Of a stretch of 62,181 bases of DNA, positions 1-9,581 are shown piece after piece. A model generated the notes under the pieces. That model did not search any database. It saw only the letters and a list, made by a program, of their open reading frames with translations, and was not told where the DNA came from. Made by a program: the position numbers and the translations under genes. Origin of the DNA: JBBQXY01 sp051004815 (GTDB lineage Bacteria > Chloroflexota > Ktedonobacteria > Ktedonobacterales > Ktedonobacteraceae); the NCBI GenBank assembly GCA_051004815.1, contig JBPCJY010000059.1, forward strand, positions 1-62,181, written 5' to 3'. The first letter of the stretch is position 1. Each line of letters begins with the position of its first letter.

Positions 1-11
1 ACAAAACCGGA

Positions 12-100
12 GGCGGAGGTGTGGGGGGGGGGTTAGCAGGGGGAGGTTTTGCGGGTGCATTCCCCTGCCTCTTTCCCCTCCCCCCCCCTCAACTATAAAA
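12..100 (-). terminator. GC-rich imperfect hairpin after acnA
   Basis: A G-run block at about 20-50 faces a C-run block at about 60-90 around a short loop, just past the aconitase stop codon. It could end the acnA transcript. The arms are imperfect and no clear T-run follows on the minus strand, so this is a weak call. Confidence 0.3.
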
Positions 101-113
101 ACCTCTATCTAAC

Positions 114-3100
114 CTACTCCTTCATCAAGCGACGCAGAACAGCCAGCAGGATACCGCCATTTTCGTAATAGGTCACGTCAATGGGGCTATCAAGGCGAGC
201 AATCGTCTGGATGGAGAAGGTAGAGCCATCCTCCCGTGTGACATTCACCGTCACTTCCGAGCGCGGCTTCAGACCAGCCTCGATGCCCACGATATCGTAG
301 ACCTCTTTACCGGTCAGATGCAGCGATTCCTTGTTTTCGCCTTGCTTGAACTGCAATGGCAGTATACCCATACCAACCAGATTGCTGCGGTGAATACGCT
401 CAAAGCTCTCCGCGATGACCGCACGCACACCCAGCAGTAACGGCCCCTTGGCAGCCCAGTCACGGGAACTACCAGAACCATACTCTTTGCCCGCGATAAT
501 GAGCAGCGGCACGCCTTCTTTTTGATAGCGTTCCGAGGCTTCAAAAATGGTCGTCTGCTCTCCATCTGGCAGATGAACGGTATAGTATCCTTCCTTTTCT
601 GGTGCCAGGTGATTGCGCAAGCGAATGTTGCCAAAGGTGCCGCGTACCATCACTTCATGATTGCCGCGCCGCGCCCCATAGGTGTTGAAATCGCGCTTCT
701 CAACGCCCTTCTCAATCAGATACCGTCCGGCGGGACTGGTGGCAGAGAAATTCCCAGCCGGTGAAATGTGGTCGGTCGTAATGGAGTCATCGAGCATTGC
801 CAGCACGCGTGCGCTGTGAATATCCTTCACGGGTTCTGGCTCATCTTTCATACCAGCGAAGAATGGTGGCTCCTGGATATAGGTTGAAGCAGCATCCCAC
901 GCGAACAGTTCGCCAGAGGAATTGGGCAGTGAACGCCAATGCTCATCACCCTCAAACACCGAGGCATAGTTCTTGGAGAACACTTCGGACGTTACCGCCT
1001 TTGCCACCACCGCGCTTACCTCCTCCTGCGTCGGCCAAAGATCACGCAAGTAGACAGGCTCACCGTTGATATCCGTCCCTACAGGCTCCTTTGTCAGATC
1101 AATATCGACGGTACCCGCCAGGGCGTAAGCTACTACCAGCGGCGGTGAAGCCAGGAAACTGGCCCGTACTTGCGGGTGAATTCGTCCCTCGAAATTGCGG
1201 TTCCCACTCAGCACAGCCGCGACAACAAGATCGTTATCCTGTACCGCCTCGGCCACCGGCTCTAACAACGGGCCGCTATTCCCGATACAATTGTGGACCG
1301 CTACTGTGCCTGCCACGAAGGCATGTAGATCGTTCACCGCCAGGTCGAACACCGTTCGCCTACCCGCTGGTCGGCGTTCCATCACCTGGAGTGCCATGGT
1401 CGGCAGCGTGAGTGCATCCTTCTCAATGCAGTAGCGTTTCGCAGTCTCTGCATCTGCACGCGAGGACAACGGCGCGAACCACGCACGTGCCCCGATCTTA
1501 CTGAGCAGTTCGACAGGAGACGGAAAATCGCAAGCATCTCTATGTAGTGGCTGGAACTTACGTGCTGTTGGTTGTGGCAGTCGCGAGAAGCGGTCGTGGC
1601 CCTCCAATAGTGCGTAGTGAGGAAAGACTACTGCCTCGCGCTCCATCAGCTCCACCGCCGCAATCTTGCGTACTCGTGAGAACGATAGCGCGTAGTCCGC
1701 CTGATGCAACGCCTCCAAACGGTTCGACATCCAGAGGCGTTGCCGATGAATCTGGTCCACCGAACGCCAGTATACCGCCGCTGCGCTGGCTCGCAGGGCC
1801 TTGTCCATACAATAGCGGAATCCCACGCGCTCCACGAACGAGAGGCCGTCTGGAAGCTCCAAGCGAACCTCCACGCGAGGGATACCGTCCTGTGCTGCCT
1901 GGTACGAGGAAGCTGTGCGGCGCGTTGGATACTCGTAGATGTTGGCTCCGTCAGTCTCCACCCCACAGCGTGCCAGCAGACGGGTCACGTCACCCATAAC
2001 CTGCTTGAGCGCCTCCACATGCTCTGGTATGGTGCTTTGGGAATAGGCAGGAGGCTCAAGCGTTGCCTCTCCCTCGCTCTTGCCCCAACGGTGCAAAACA
2101 GGGGCATGCCCGTCCGCCCCGAAGATTCCGCCCAGGAACTCGCGCACCACTGCACGAGGACAGTTTTCATCCAACACGAAATTTGGGAGCGTCGGTGCCT
2201 GCTGAATACGCCGCCCGGTACGCATGCCGGGCAATGTGCTGATGGCGTCCGTGAACGGCTTCGGCAGTACAATGGTCCACTTCCTCTGGTCGTAGCGCGT
2301 TGCAGACGGACGAGAGCCGGTAAGCAGCTCAACATCGTCGAGAACTGTCTCGCGATCCATAGCCTGCCCAACGTTCATCCGGCCCTGTCTCAGGAGGCTG
2401 ATTGAACCGTCGCCAAGCAGATGGCCGAGCAGACGCGCAAACGCCAGTGTGCGCAGACGTTCATGTGCCGTATCCATCGTGAACGTCAGGTTGCCCATGT
2501 GCAGCGTGTAACCTGTTTCGTCGTTACCAGACTCGTCCAACGGTGCCTCCAGGCCAACCACGATGCGGTTCTGGCCCAGTACGAGCTCGTCAGCACGCAC
2601 CCAGCGACCATCCGTGCAAAGTATCTCATGGTCAGGAGTGCAGATCAACGTGCGCCCATCTTGCAGGATGAGCGAGACGCACTCGCGCTCGCCTTGAACC
2701 ATCATCTCGGCTTGCATCGCTGTACCCAGCCTGCCGTCCGCAGTGGGAGCGAATAGCGCGGCTCCGCCAGCACTCGGCATCTGCTCGATGCGCCGTGTGG
2801 TGCCGTTGGCAAGCAGCACCGGCGTTCCCTCAGCAATACACGTTGTACAACCAAAACCAACCAGGTGGAAGCGCAATGCCTCCAGGTATGACAACAGTTC
2901 TGCGTTGTTGAGATAATCAATCACAGCACGCGAGCCAGGAGCCAGGCTCGTCTTCACGGTCGGCTTGACGGAGAGGCCGCGTTCAACCGCCTTCTTGGCC
3001 ACCAACCCAGCCGCGATCATCACCGAAGGATTCGAGGTGTTCGTGCAACTGGTGATAGCGGCAATCGCTACAGAACCATCAGTGATGTGGGTCTGAGTAC

Positions 3101-4514
3101 CAGCCATCTCCACCAGCACATCTTTGCCACGCGTCTTCTGTTCATGTCCATTACTATGGCCGTTGGTGCTGCTCTCGCCCTGTTTCTGCTCGCGATCCTC
3201 GCGCTGGGCCACCGGGTCTGGGTCAGGCTGGCCCCCCTCGGTGCCAAGACGGATCAGTGCATTCTCCGTCACATTATTCTCATGTACCGGCTTGAAACGA
3301 TCAACAAAAGCCGCACGGAATGCCTCTCCCAGGCTGTGCATCGGCACACGATCCTGTGGACGGCGCGGACCTGCCAGGCTTGATTCAACAGTAGACAGAT
3401 CAAGTTCAAGGCGGTCATCAAACTGTGGTTCTGGCGCATCATCGGTGCGGAACAGTCCCTGTGCCTTCGTATAGCGTTCCACGAGATCAACCAATTCGGG
3501 ATCACGGCCAGTAATACGCATGTAGCGCAAGGTCTCGGCATCGACCGGGAAGAGGGTCGCTGTCGCGCCAAATTCAGGAGACATATTAGAGATGGTAGCA
3601 CGATCTGCCAGCGACAACTGGCTCAGGCCAGGACCGGAGAACTCGACAAATTTGGCCACCACGCCGCGTTTGCGCAGTATCTGCGTCACGGTCAACACCA
3701 GATCAGTTGCCGTTGAACCCTCCGGTAAGGCCCCGGTCAGGTGCATGCCAATCACCTCTGGATTGAGCAAGTAAAGTGGCTGTCCCAACAACACTGCCTC
3801 GGCCTCAATACCACCAACGCCCCAACCTAACACACCTAACCCATTAATCATCGTGGTATGCGAATCTGTGCCAACCAGTGTATCAGGATAAGCGATAGTC
3901 GCGCCGTTCTCCTCTTTCAGCATGACGACAGAGGCGAGGTACTCCAGGTTCACCTGATGAACAATACCTGTGCCAGGAGGAACCACGCGGAAATTGCTAA
4001 AGGCCTGCTGCCCCCAACGCAATAGCGCATAGCGTTCACTGTTGCGCTCGTATTCGCGCTCAACATTACGATTAAAGGCCAGCGTTGAACCAAACATATC
4101 AACTTGCACCGAGTGATCAATCACCAGATCAGCGGGTACCAGGGGGTTGACCTTCTGCGGATCACCTTGCATACGCGCTACCGCGGAGCGCATAGCCGCC
4201 AGGTCTGCCACCGCTGGTACACCGGTAAAATCTTGTAAGAGCACACGCGCAGGCAAAAAGGGATATTCCGCATTCGCCTGTGACGTCTGTCCGGGCGTCC
4301 AACGTGCCAGCGTGAGGACATCATCCGCGTGTACAAGATCGCCACCTGCGTGACGCAGCACATTCTCCAAGATGATTTTGATAGTGAAGGGGAGCCGCTC
4401 AAGCCCTTGTACTCCCTGTTTTGTGAGAGCTTCCAGTTGGTAATACGTTACGTTACGCTGTGTCCCCTGCAACGTCGCACGGGCTCCAAATATGTCTTCT
4501 TTGTGTGTAGTCAT
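114..4514 (-). CDS. acnA: Aconitate hydratase A with an in-frame intein
   Basis: Aconitase interconverts citrate and isocitrate in the TCA cycle using a 4Fe-4S cluster. The precursor has 1466 residues; removing 517 intein residues leaves about 949, near the AcnA/IRP1 size. Family signatures include VGTDSHTTMINGLG (residues about 214-227), SCTNTSNPSV (489-498) and GFGCTT (553-558) continuing as CIGNSGPL after the intein. Cluster ligands are Cys490, Cys556 and the Cys right after the intein (1076); their spacing after splicing (66 and 3 residues) equals that of human IRP1. The linker at about 425-465 is unusually long and rich in Glu, Asp, Gln and Asn. The ATG is preceded by AAGGA at 9-base spacing. 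The gene is monocistronic. Activity should depend on splicing, because the intein sits between two cluster ligands. Confidence 0.97.
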   Translation of the reverse strand: MTTHKEDIFGARATLQGTQRNVTYYQLEALTKQGVQGLERLPFTIKIILENVLRHAGGDLVHADDVLTLARWTPGQTSQANAEYPFLPARVLLQDFTGVPAVADLAAMRSAVARMQGDPQKVNPLVPADLVIDHSVQVDMFGSTLAFNRNVEREYERNSERYALLRWGQQAFSNFRVVPPGTGIVHQVNLEYLASVVMLKEENGATIAYPDTLVGTDSHTTMINGLGVLGWGVGGIEAEAVLLGQPLYLLNPEVIGMHLTGALPEGSTATDLVLTVTQILRKRGVVAKFVEFSGPGLSQLSLADRATISNMSPEFGATATLFPVDAETLRYMRITGRDPELVDLVERYTKAQGLFRTDDAPEPQFDDRLELDLSTVESSLAGPRRPQDRVPMHSLGEAFRAAFVDRFKPVHENNVTENALIRLGTEGGQPDPDPVAQREDREQKQGESSTNGHSNGHEQKTRGKDVLVEMAGTQTHITDGSVAIAAITSCTNTSNPSVMIAAGLVAKKAVERGLSVKPTVKTSLAPGSRAVIDYLNNAELLSYLEALRFHLVGFGCTTCIAEGTPVLLANGTTRRIEQMPSAGGAALFAPTADGRLGTAMQAEMMVQGERECVSLILQDGRTLICTPDHEILCTDGRWVRADELVLGQNRIVVGLEAPLDESGNDETGYTLHMGNLTFTMDTAHERLRTLAFARLLGHLLGDGSISLLRQGRMNVGQAMDRETVLDDVELLTGSRPSATRYDQRKWTIVLPKPFTDAISTLPGMRTGRRIQQAPTLPNFVLDENCPRAVVREFLGGIFGADGHAPVLHRWGKSEGEATLEPPAYSQSTIPEHVEALKQVMGDVTRLLARCGVETDGANIYEYPTRRTASSYQAAQDGIPRVEVRLELPDGLSFVERVGFRYCMDKALRASAAAVYWRSVDQIHRQRLWMSNRLEALHQADYALSFSRVRKIAAVELMEREAVVFPHYALLEGHDRFSRLPQPTARKFQPLHRDACDFPSPVELLSKIGARAWFAPLSSRADAETAKRYCIEKDALTLPTMALQVMERRPAGRRTVFDLAVNDLHAFVAGTVAVHNCIGNSGPLLEPVAEAVQDNDLVVAAVLSGNRNFEGRIHPQVRASFLASPPLVVAYALAGTVDIDLTKEPVGTDINGEPVYLRDLWPTQEEVSAVVAKAVTSEVFSKNYASVFEGDEHWRSLPNSSGELFAWDAASTYIQEPPFFAGMKDEPEPVKDIHSARVLAMLDDSITTDHISPAGNFSATSPAGRYLIEKGVEKRDFNTYGARRGNHEVMVRGTFGNIRLRNHLAPEKEGYYTVHLPDGEQTTIFEASERYQKEGVPLLIIAGKEYGSGSSRDWAAKGPLLLGVRAVIAESFERIHRSNLVGMGILPLQFKQGENKESLHLTGKEVYDIVGIEAGLKPRSEVTVNVTREDGSTFSIQTIARLDSPIDVTYYENGGILLAVLRRLMKE
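1290..2840 (-). other. Intein with LAGLIDADG homing endonuclease inside aconitase
   Basis: The insert covers precursor residues 559-1075 (517 residues). It begins with Cys559 (CIAEGTPVLLANG, splicing block A), has the block B TxxH motif as TPDH at 626-629, and ends with a hydrophobic block F and VHN followed by Cys, the classical class 1 C-terminal junction. Two LAGLIDADG motifs are visible, RLLGHLLGDG (694-703) and FLGGIFGADG (793-802), both with the acidic catalytic residue, so the endonuclease looks intact. Insertion lies directly before the third Fe-S ligand cysteine of aconitase, which doubles as the +1 nucleophile of the C-extein. All splicing residues I can identify are present, so splicing is expected. 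Confidence 0.96.
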
Positions 4515-4614
4515 AGCACGATTTCCTTAAGCACAGTCATATAATCCAGGATGAGACAGATATCAAGCAATGATACCCGGCACACGAACCTGAGCCACAA
4601 ACATGTTACACTCC

Positions 4615-4644
4615 ATTATATGTGACCACAAGCGAAAGGGGCAA
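4615..4644 (-). promoter_or_regulatory. Likely acnA promoter
   Basis: On the minus strand TTGCCC (4644-4639) and a perfect TATAAT (4620-4615) are separated by 18 bases, about 100 bases before the acnA ATG. Confidence 0.55.
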
Positions 4645-5005
4645 GGAGACGAAGATGCATAGAAGCAGATGCAGGTTGATAAGAGGCGCATTTCCTGTAG
4701 GTTTCCTGGTATTGAGGGCTAAATGGTGCAGGCAGAACCTATCAAAGAGTAATCCATACAATCACTCGTTCATTTTATACGGTCGGGCTATCATCGCACG
4801 GAGAGACAAAGATGCTTCACCCTCGTATCCAGTCAGTGGTTGATAGGTTGATAATCTTGGTGCCCACAGTCCGGTCCCGGTTCCATTCCGTGAGCATATC
4901 AACCATCCACATTTCGTGGCAAACTAGCTACTGTATAGGCTACCTATGAGTTCTGCCTACCCCTACTATGCGCCACCAATGTCAGAATCACAACGGCAAT
5001 TATAC
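4645..5005. other. Intergenic stretch with no recognised feature
   Basis: About 360 bases between the acnA promoter and the end of the histidine kinase gene. Small open frames occur but none has a convincing ribosome site or family resemblance. I see nothing supportable here. Confidence 0.5.
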
Positions 5006-6643
5006 CTAAAATGTCTCATTCCTACCCAACCGCAAGACAGGGATATCAGCCATAGCTTTTTCTTTCGTATTCAAGGGCAGGGATAGACAAACAGTACAAC
5101 CGTGTCCAACCCGTGAGGTAATAGAGAGTTGCGCCCCGATCAGCATAGCCCGCTCACGCATTCCTAACAGCCCCAGGCCGCGCTGCGATTGATGATCTGG
5201 CACGATTTCCTGTTGGTCGAACGCAAAACCTTGCCCATCGTCGCCAATTGTTATCTGTAGAAATTGGGGACGATAATGAAGTTCAATAGTTGCTTTAGTA
5301 GCATGAGCATGTCGCCAAATATTCGATAGTGCTTCCTGAACAATACGGAAAACAGCGATTTCAGCTTCTGATGCAGTTGGCACAGGCGTACCTATGCAGG
5401 TAAAGGTACAGGCTACACCGCGTGAGGCCGAACTATCACTGAGCCATTCTAAAGCCGCTCGCAAGCCCAGGTCATCCAATACCGATGGACGGAGATCTCG
5501 ACACGCCCTACGCACACCCTCCAGCGTCGAGTCAGCGAGATTTTGCAGGTCAGACAACCATCGCACATCTTTCTCAGGCAAATTCAGCCTACCCATTGCC
5601 CGTTCTAAACCGTTTAGGCCCAGGGAGAGTGCGATCAAAGCCTGCGCCGTATCATCATGCAACTCACGAGCCAAACGACGTCGCTCTTCCTCCTGCACTT
5701 GTGTAATAAGCGAAGCATAATCACGCAGTTCGTCCCGACGGCGGCGTGTACTACTCAAATCTTGTAGTGTATGCTGCAATTCGCCAGTGCGCATACTCAA
5801 CTTCGCACTGATAAGGGCCAGATAATAGATCGCAAAGAGCGGCACCAGGAAAAAAATCCAGGCTAGTTCTGCCGACGCATCATCAAATATATCTACCACT
5901 GGCAACAGCGGGCCAACACTGAGCACCAATAACTGAAAGCGCAAAAAAGGTGAACCCAGGTACTCGCGCCACACAACGCGCAAGTCGTACCTATGTTCCT
6001 GCGCTATAATGGGAAAAGAAACCAGAATAATCAATAGCAGCATCACCCCCGCGGCCAGAATCGAGCCAAGAAACTCCTTCGTCTCCAGTATGTGACTATT
6101 GGCTGGATTCAACACCGCAGATGTATGGGTTGGGTTAGCCACACTAATATAAATGACATCCGAGAGAAAAACTAGCAGCGCGGTAGTAGCAAGTCGATAG
6201 CTGGCTTCCATCCAGGAGACATACCCGCGCAGCAGCGTGTAGCCCTGGATCGTGGCTTGCGTAATAATAGCAGTGAGCACAGCGGCGGGAAGACTGATTA
6301 GAACGCCAGCAGCCAGATAAACAGGGGCAGTAATGTCTAAGAGGAAAAGCGGTCGCCATGCCGTCAAAAGGCGATTTGGCTTCAGCAGCAGTTCGGTGCT
6401 GGTCATCTCTATTTTAAAGAGCCGTAGCAAGAGGAAGCGGCCCAATAAGGCCAGAGTTATTGATAGCAGTAGCAGACTATAAATAGCACGCGGGCCATAA
6501 ACGATAGGGATAGGTTGATAGTTAAGGATTGCCCATATCAACATGGCCACGGTTATTGCCAGCGACACGATCGCCACCATGAACTTAAAACGCGAGTGTG
6601 TATAGAACTTTCGCATGTATATATATATATTATTGGGTGTCAT
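5006..6643 (-). CDS. Sensor histidine kinase, NarX/DegS type (HisKA_3)
   Basis: Membrane sensor kinase of about 545 residues. The N-terminal half holds several hydrophobic segments, then a short coiled linker, then the dimerisation/phosphoacceptor segment RRRLARELHDDTAQA (His329 in this numbering) and a HATPase domain with GDDGQGF and RGLGLLGMRERA. This HisKA_3 layout pairs with LuxR-type regulators. The chosen ATG (6643) overlaps the end of the response regulator gene by 14 bases and has AGGA upstream; a longer frame reaching 6724 would overlap much more, and an ATG at 6616 is the alternative. An AT dinucleotide run lies in the first codons. The gene follows its regulator in one operon; the signal sensed cannot be told. 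Confidence 0.9.
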   Translation of the reverse strand: MTPNNIYIYMRKFYTHSRFKFMVAIVSLAITVAMLIWAILNYQPIPIVYGPRAIYSLLLLSITLALLGRFLLLRLFKIEMTSTELLLKPNRLLTAWRPLFLLDITAPVYLAAGVLISLPAAVLTAIITQATIQGYTLLRGYVSWMEASYRLATTALLVFLSDVIYISVANPTHTSAVLNPANSHILETKEFLGSILAAGVMLLLIILVSFPIIAQEHRYDLRVVWREYLGSPFLRFQLLVLSVGPLLPVVDIFDDASAELAWIFFLVPLFAIYYLALISAKLSMRTGELQHTLQDLSSTRRRRDELRDYASLITQVQEEERRRLARELHDDTAQALIALSLGLNGLERAMGRLNLPEKDVRWLSDLQNLADSTLEGVRRACRDLRPSVLDDLGLRAALEWLSDSSASRGVACTFTCIGTPVPTASEAEIAVFRIVQEALSNIWRHAHATKATIELHYRPQFLQITIGDDGQGFAFDQQEIVPDHQSQRGLGLLGMRERAMLIGAQLSITSRVGHGCTVCLSLPLNTKEKAMADIPVLRLGRNETF

Positions 6644-7355
6644 ACGTGTCCTGCAACGAGATGATATCTTCACGCAAAGCCAGTAAAACTGCCTCGGTAC
6701 GGGAGCCAACATGCATCTTGGCAAAGATATTCGCCAAATGACTATGCACCGTGCGAATACTGAGTTTCAACCGACGGGCTATCTCCTTATTGGGCAAGCC
6801 GCGTGCCGCCAGGCGCAACACGTCCAGTTCACGATCACTCAACAGATCAGTTGTGCGTGGTGTCGGATGTGCTTGCGCAGTGAGCCGACGCATCATCTTC
6901 TCGGCCAGCAACGGCTGCAAAATCGATTCACCGCGTGAAACCATCCGAATCGCATTGATCAGCTCCTGCCCATGTACATTTTTTAGTAAGAAGCCCGCGG
7001 CCCCTGCCTCCAGCAAAGCTATCAGGTATGGTTCATCGTCATAAGCAGAGAGCACCAATACCGCCGTTTCGGGACAATGCGCTTTAATCTGGCGTGTGGC
7101 CTCAATACCCCCCATCCCTGGCATGGCGATATCCATGATAGCAATAGCGGGATGCAAACGTTGTGCCGCCCGCACCGCCTCTTCCCCGCTGGCCGCCTCC
7201 GCCACTACCTCGACATCCCCTTCGGCCTCCAGGAGGCGACGTGTACCTTCACGTACCAGAGCATGGTCGTCCGCCAATAGCACGCGAATGAGCGGTGTCT
7301 GGCCTTCGCTCTCGCTATCCTCCGCCATCGTATTTTCTGTCACGTTCTTATTCAT
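6630..7355 (-). CDS. Response regulator, NarL/FixJ family
   Basis: Cytoplasmic DNA-binding regulator of 241 residues, partner of the adjacent kinase. The receiver domain shows the acidic pair Asp29-Asp30 (VLLADDH), phosphoacceptor Asp75 (IMDIAMPG) and the conserved Lys in FLLKN. The C-terminal LuxR helix-turn-helix reads LSDRELDVLRLAARG through NKEIARRLKLSIRTV. The ATG has AAGGAAGA directly upstream. It is the first gene of a two-gene operon and overlaps the kinase start, suggesting translational coupling. Target genes are unknown; the next gene upstream is divergent. Confidence 0.94.
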   Translation of the reverse strand: MNKNVTENTMAEDSESEGQTPLIRVLLADDHALVREGTRRLLEAEGDVEVVAEAASGEEAVRAAQRLHPAIAIMDIAMPGMGGIEATRQIKAHCPETAVLVLSAYDDEPYLIALLEAGAAGFLLKNVHGQELINAIRMVSRGESILQPLLAEKMMRRLTAQAHPTPRTTDLLSDRELDVLRLAARGLPNKEIARRLKLSIRTVHSHLANIFAKMHVGSRTEAVLLALREDIISLQDTYDTQ

Positions 7356-7589
7356 TCTTCCTTACTCCACCTGGTAAGTACTCTATTTTACGTACCCACT
7401 TTGCTTCGTTTGATCGTCTCTCATTACAGAATAATTGGATCAAACCCGTTTTATCAAACATACTATAATCTATCGTGCTCCCATTTGCCACAGCAATCCT
7501 GCTTACATTGTTATTATGTCAGGCATTTTCTGCTATGGCAAGAGAGGAAAAGTTGAAGATTAGCGCAAATAGGATACAAAATACAAGCA

Positions 7590-7657
7590 TGTATGGTATC
7601 ATACAGAAAATATATACAAATTCAGGATTGACAAAACCGCTTGCTTTTCGCTAAAGT
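7590..7657 (+). promoter_or_regulatory. Promoter and palindrome for the TPR protein gene
   Basis: TTGACA (7628-7633) and TAAAGT (7652-7657) stand 18 bases apart, about 94 bases before the ATG at 7751. Upstream, TGTATG/CATACA arms (7590-7605, 4-base centre) form a small palindrome that could be an activator or operator site. The rest of the 7356-7750 intergenic region shows nothing else. Confidence 0.5.
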
Positions 7658-7750
7658 AGTGTAGAAAGCAAAAAGCACAGGCATCTTGCATATGCCAGTT
7701 GACTTATCAACCATTCGCGAGACTGAAGGACATTGGGGAGAAAGGGAAAG

Positions 7751-9487
7751 ATGACGACGATGGGGATGTTGTGTTTGGATACCGAAGGTTGTAATTTCCA
7801 GAATAGAGATAAAGCTCGTTTTTGCGCACAGTGTGGCATTCCACTACAAGGAACATTGCTGCAAGGTCGCTATGAAATACTGTCATTCATGGGCAAAGAC
7901 CGAGCTACCATCACATTCAATGCGCATGATCGTCACGAAGACCGTCCCGTCACGATACGGGCCCTCCATCCCGCGCTGACCAGTGTGGCAGAGCAAGAAA
8001 GCTTTTTACAGGATGCCGAGATAGCGGTCTCTCTCTCACATCGTATACAGGAACCAGGCAGTATCCACGTTACAGACTATGGACAAGATGGACCCATCGC
8101 TTTTCTCGTGAAAGCAGAATTTTCAGCACATTCGCTGCTTACTGAGCATAGTCCTTTTAAACAACGTATGGCAGCTCATGTAGGCAGTGATGCCTTTTCT
8201 AGCGCACCTCCTTCAGTCGCGGCATCAGTGTTGAACACCCTGGTAGATGAAGAGGATATGGCCACACAGTTGCGACCAGCCATTCCTAAAGGAAGCAGCG
8301 AGCCAACCAGACAACCACGCATCACTGGACAGAATCACTCGCTTCCCACGCACAACTGGTTAGATGAGGGTAATCGTCTCTATGAAGCGGAACGCTATCC
8401 CGATGCCCTGGCTGCCTACGAAGCCGCTACAGCACAGAACATCGTCTCCGTCGAGGCATGGAGCGGCAAAGGGGCTACCTTGCTGCATCTGAATCGTCCC
8501 GAGGAAGCTCTTCTCGCCTATGACCATGCCCTTTCACTTTATCCCAATGACCCTGACCTCTGGAACTCACGCGCAAACGTGTTGCACGAACTTCGTCGCT
8601 TTGATGAAGAAATGTATTGCTATGACCAGGCTCTCGTGCATGACCCCAACTATGTCTTTGCCTGGAGTGGACGCGGTATGACCCTCGCTGAACAGGGGCG
8701 CGTCGAGGAGGCTTTGCTTGCATTCGACCGCGCCTTGCTCCTCGACCCCCGCCAAAGCGTTATCTGGCAAGCTATGAGCGATACCCTCTACAGTATTCAA
8801 CGCTACGATGAAGCCCTCATTGCCATTGATCGCGCCCTGGACCTCGATGCCAACAATGCTGCCTTATGGGACACCAAGGGGAACATCCTACGCCGCACAA
8901 AGCAGGCAGAAGAAGCTCTCCCGCTCCATCATCAGGCCACGCTCCTCGACCCCAATAATCCCATGGTTTGGTTTGATAAAGCCAACGACTTACGCGACCT
9001 GCGACGTTTTGCCGAAGCGTTGGTCGGCTACGATCATGCTCTTTCACTTGACCCAACACTAGCGGGCGCATGGTATAATCGAGGAAACGTACTGGCTGCG
9101 TTACGCATGTTTGAAGATGCTTTGGAATCGTACGATCACGCACTTGACTACGATGGAGGATTGATTTCCGCGTGGTATAACAAAGGTAGTTTGCTCCACG
9201 AATTAGGACGCCATGAAGAGGCCCTACTTGCTTTTGACAGAGCGTTAGCAGTCGATGTACATTATATCGCGGCCTGGAACAATAAAGGGCTGGCTCTCTT
9301 CGCTCTTGGGCAGCTTGATGAGGCGTTAGCCGCCTTAGATCAAGCCACCTCTTTCGCTCCTGATGAGCCAGACGCCTGGTATAATAAAGCGGTCGTGCTA
9401 GAAAAGCTGGGAAGAGGACAGGAGGCTCAATCTTGCCAGGAATGGGCGCGAACATTGGAACAGCAAGCAGGGAATGTAAGGGTATAA
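7751..9487 (+). CDS. Zinc-ribbon, decayed kinase N-lobe and TPR protein
   Basis: Soluble protein of about 578 residues. A four-cysteine zinc ribbon (Cys8, 14, 25, 28) is followed at about 32-130 by a segment resembling a Ser/Thr kinase N-lobe (GRYEILSF, then VTIRALHP where a kinase has the AIK lysine, then HVTDYGQDG). No HRD, DFG or APE motifs follow. From about residue 200 there are eleven consecutive 34-residue TPR units with the consensus AWxxKGxxLxxLxRxEEAL. The next gene has the same order with a complete kinase, so this is a paralogue that lost the catalytic part. The ATG is preceded by GAGAAAGGGAAAG; an in-frame TTG at 7733 is possible. Likely a protein-protein scaffold; partners are unknown. 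Confidence 0.85.
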   Translation: MTTMGMLCLDTEGCNFQNRDKARFCAQCGIPLQGTLLQGRYEILSFMGKDRATITFNAHDRHEDRPVTIRALHPALTSVAEQESFLQDAEIAVSLSHRIQEPGSIHVTDYGQDGPIAFLVKAEFSAHSLLTEHSPFKQRMAAHVGSDAFSSAPPSVAASVLNTLVDEEDMATQLRPAIPKGSSEPTRQPRITGQNHSLPTHNWLDEGNRLYEAERYPDALAAYEAATAQNIVSVEAWSGKGATLLHLNRPEEALLAYDHALSLYPNDPDLWNSRANVLHELRRFDEEMYCYDQALVHDPNYVFAWSGRGMTLAEQGRVEEALLAFDRALLLDPRQSVIWQAMSDTLYSIQRYDEALIAIDRALDLDANNAALWDTKGNILRRTKQAEEALPLHHQATLLDPNNPMVWFDKANDLRDLRRFAEALVGYDHALSLDPTLAGAWYNRGNVLAALRMFEDALESYDHALDYDGGLISAWYNKGSLLHELGRHEEALLAFDRALAVDVHYIAAWNNKGLALFALGQLDEALAALDQATSFAPDEPDAWYNKAVVLEKLGRGQEAQSCQEWARTLEQQAGNVRV

Positions 9488-9581
9488 TGGATGAATACTT
9501 GCCTCATCTCTCCGACCACACAAATGTGAGCGCAGAGTATATGTATTGGTTCTTCGCACCGCTAGAGGAGGGCAAAACACA

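Noticed and set aside
1547..2756. Long plus-strand open frames opposite the intein
   Set aside because: They lie fully inside the aconitase/intein gene in other frames; the minus-strand product carries all family motifs.
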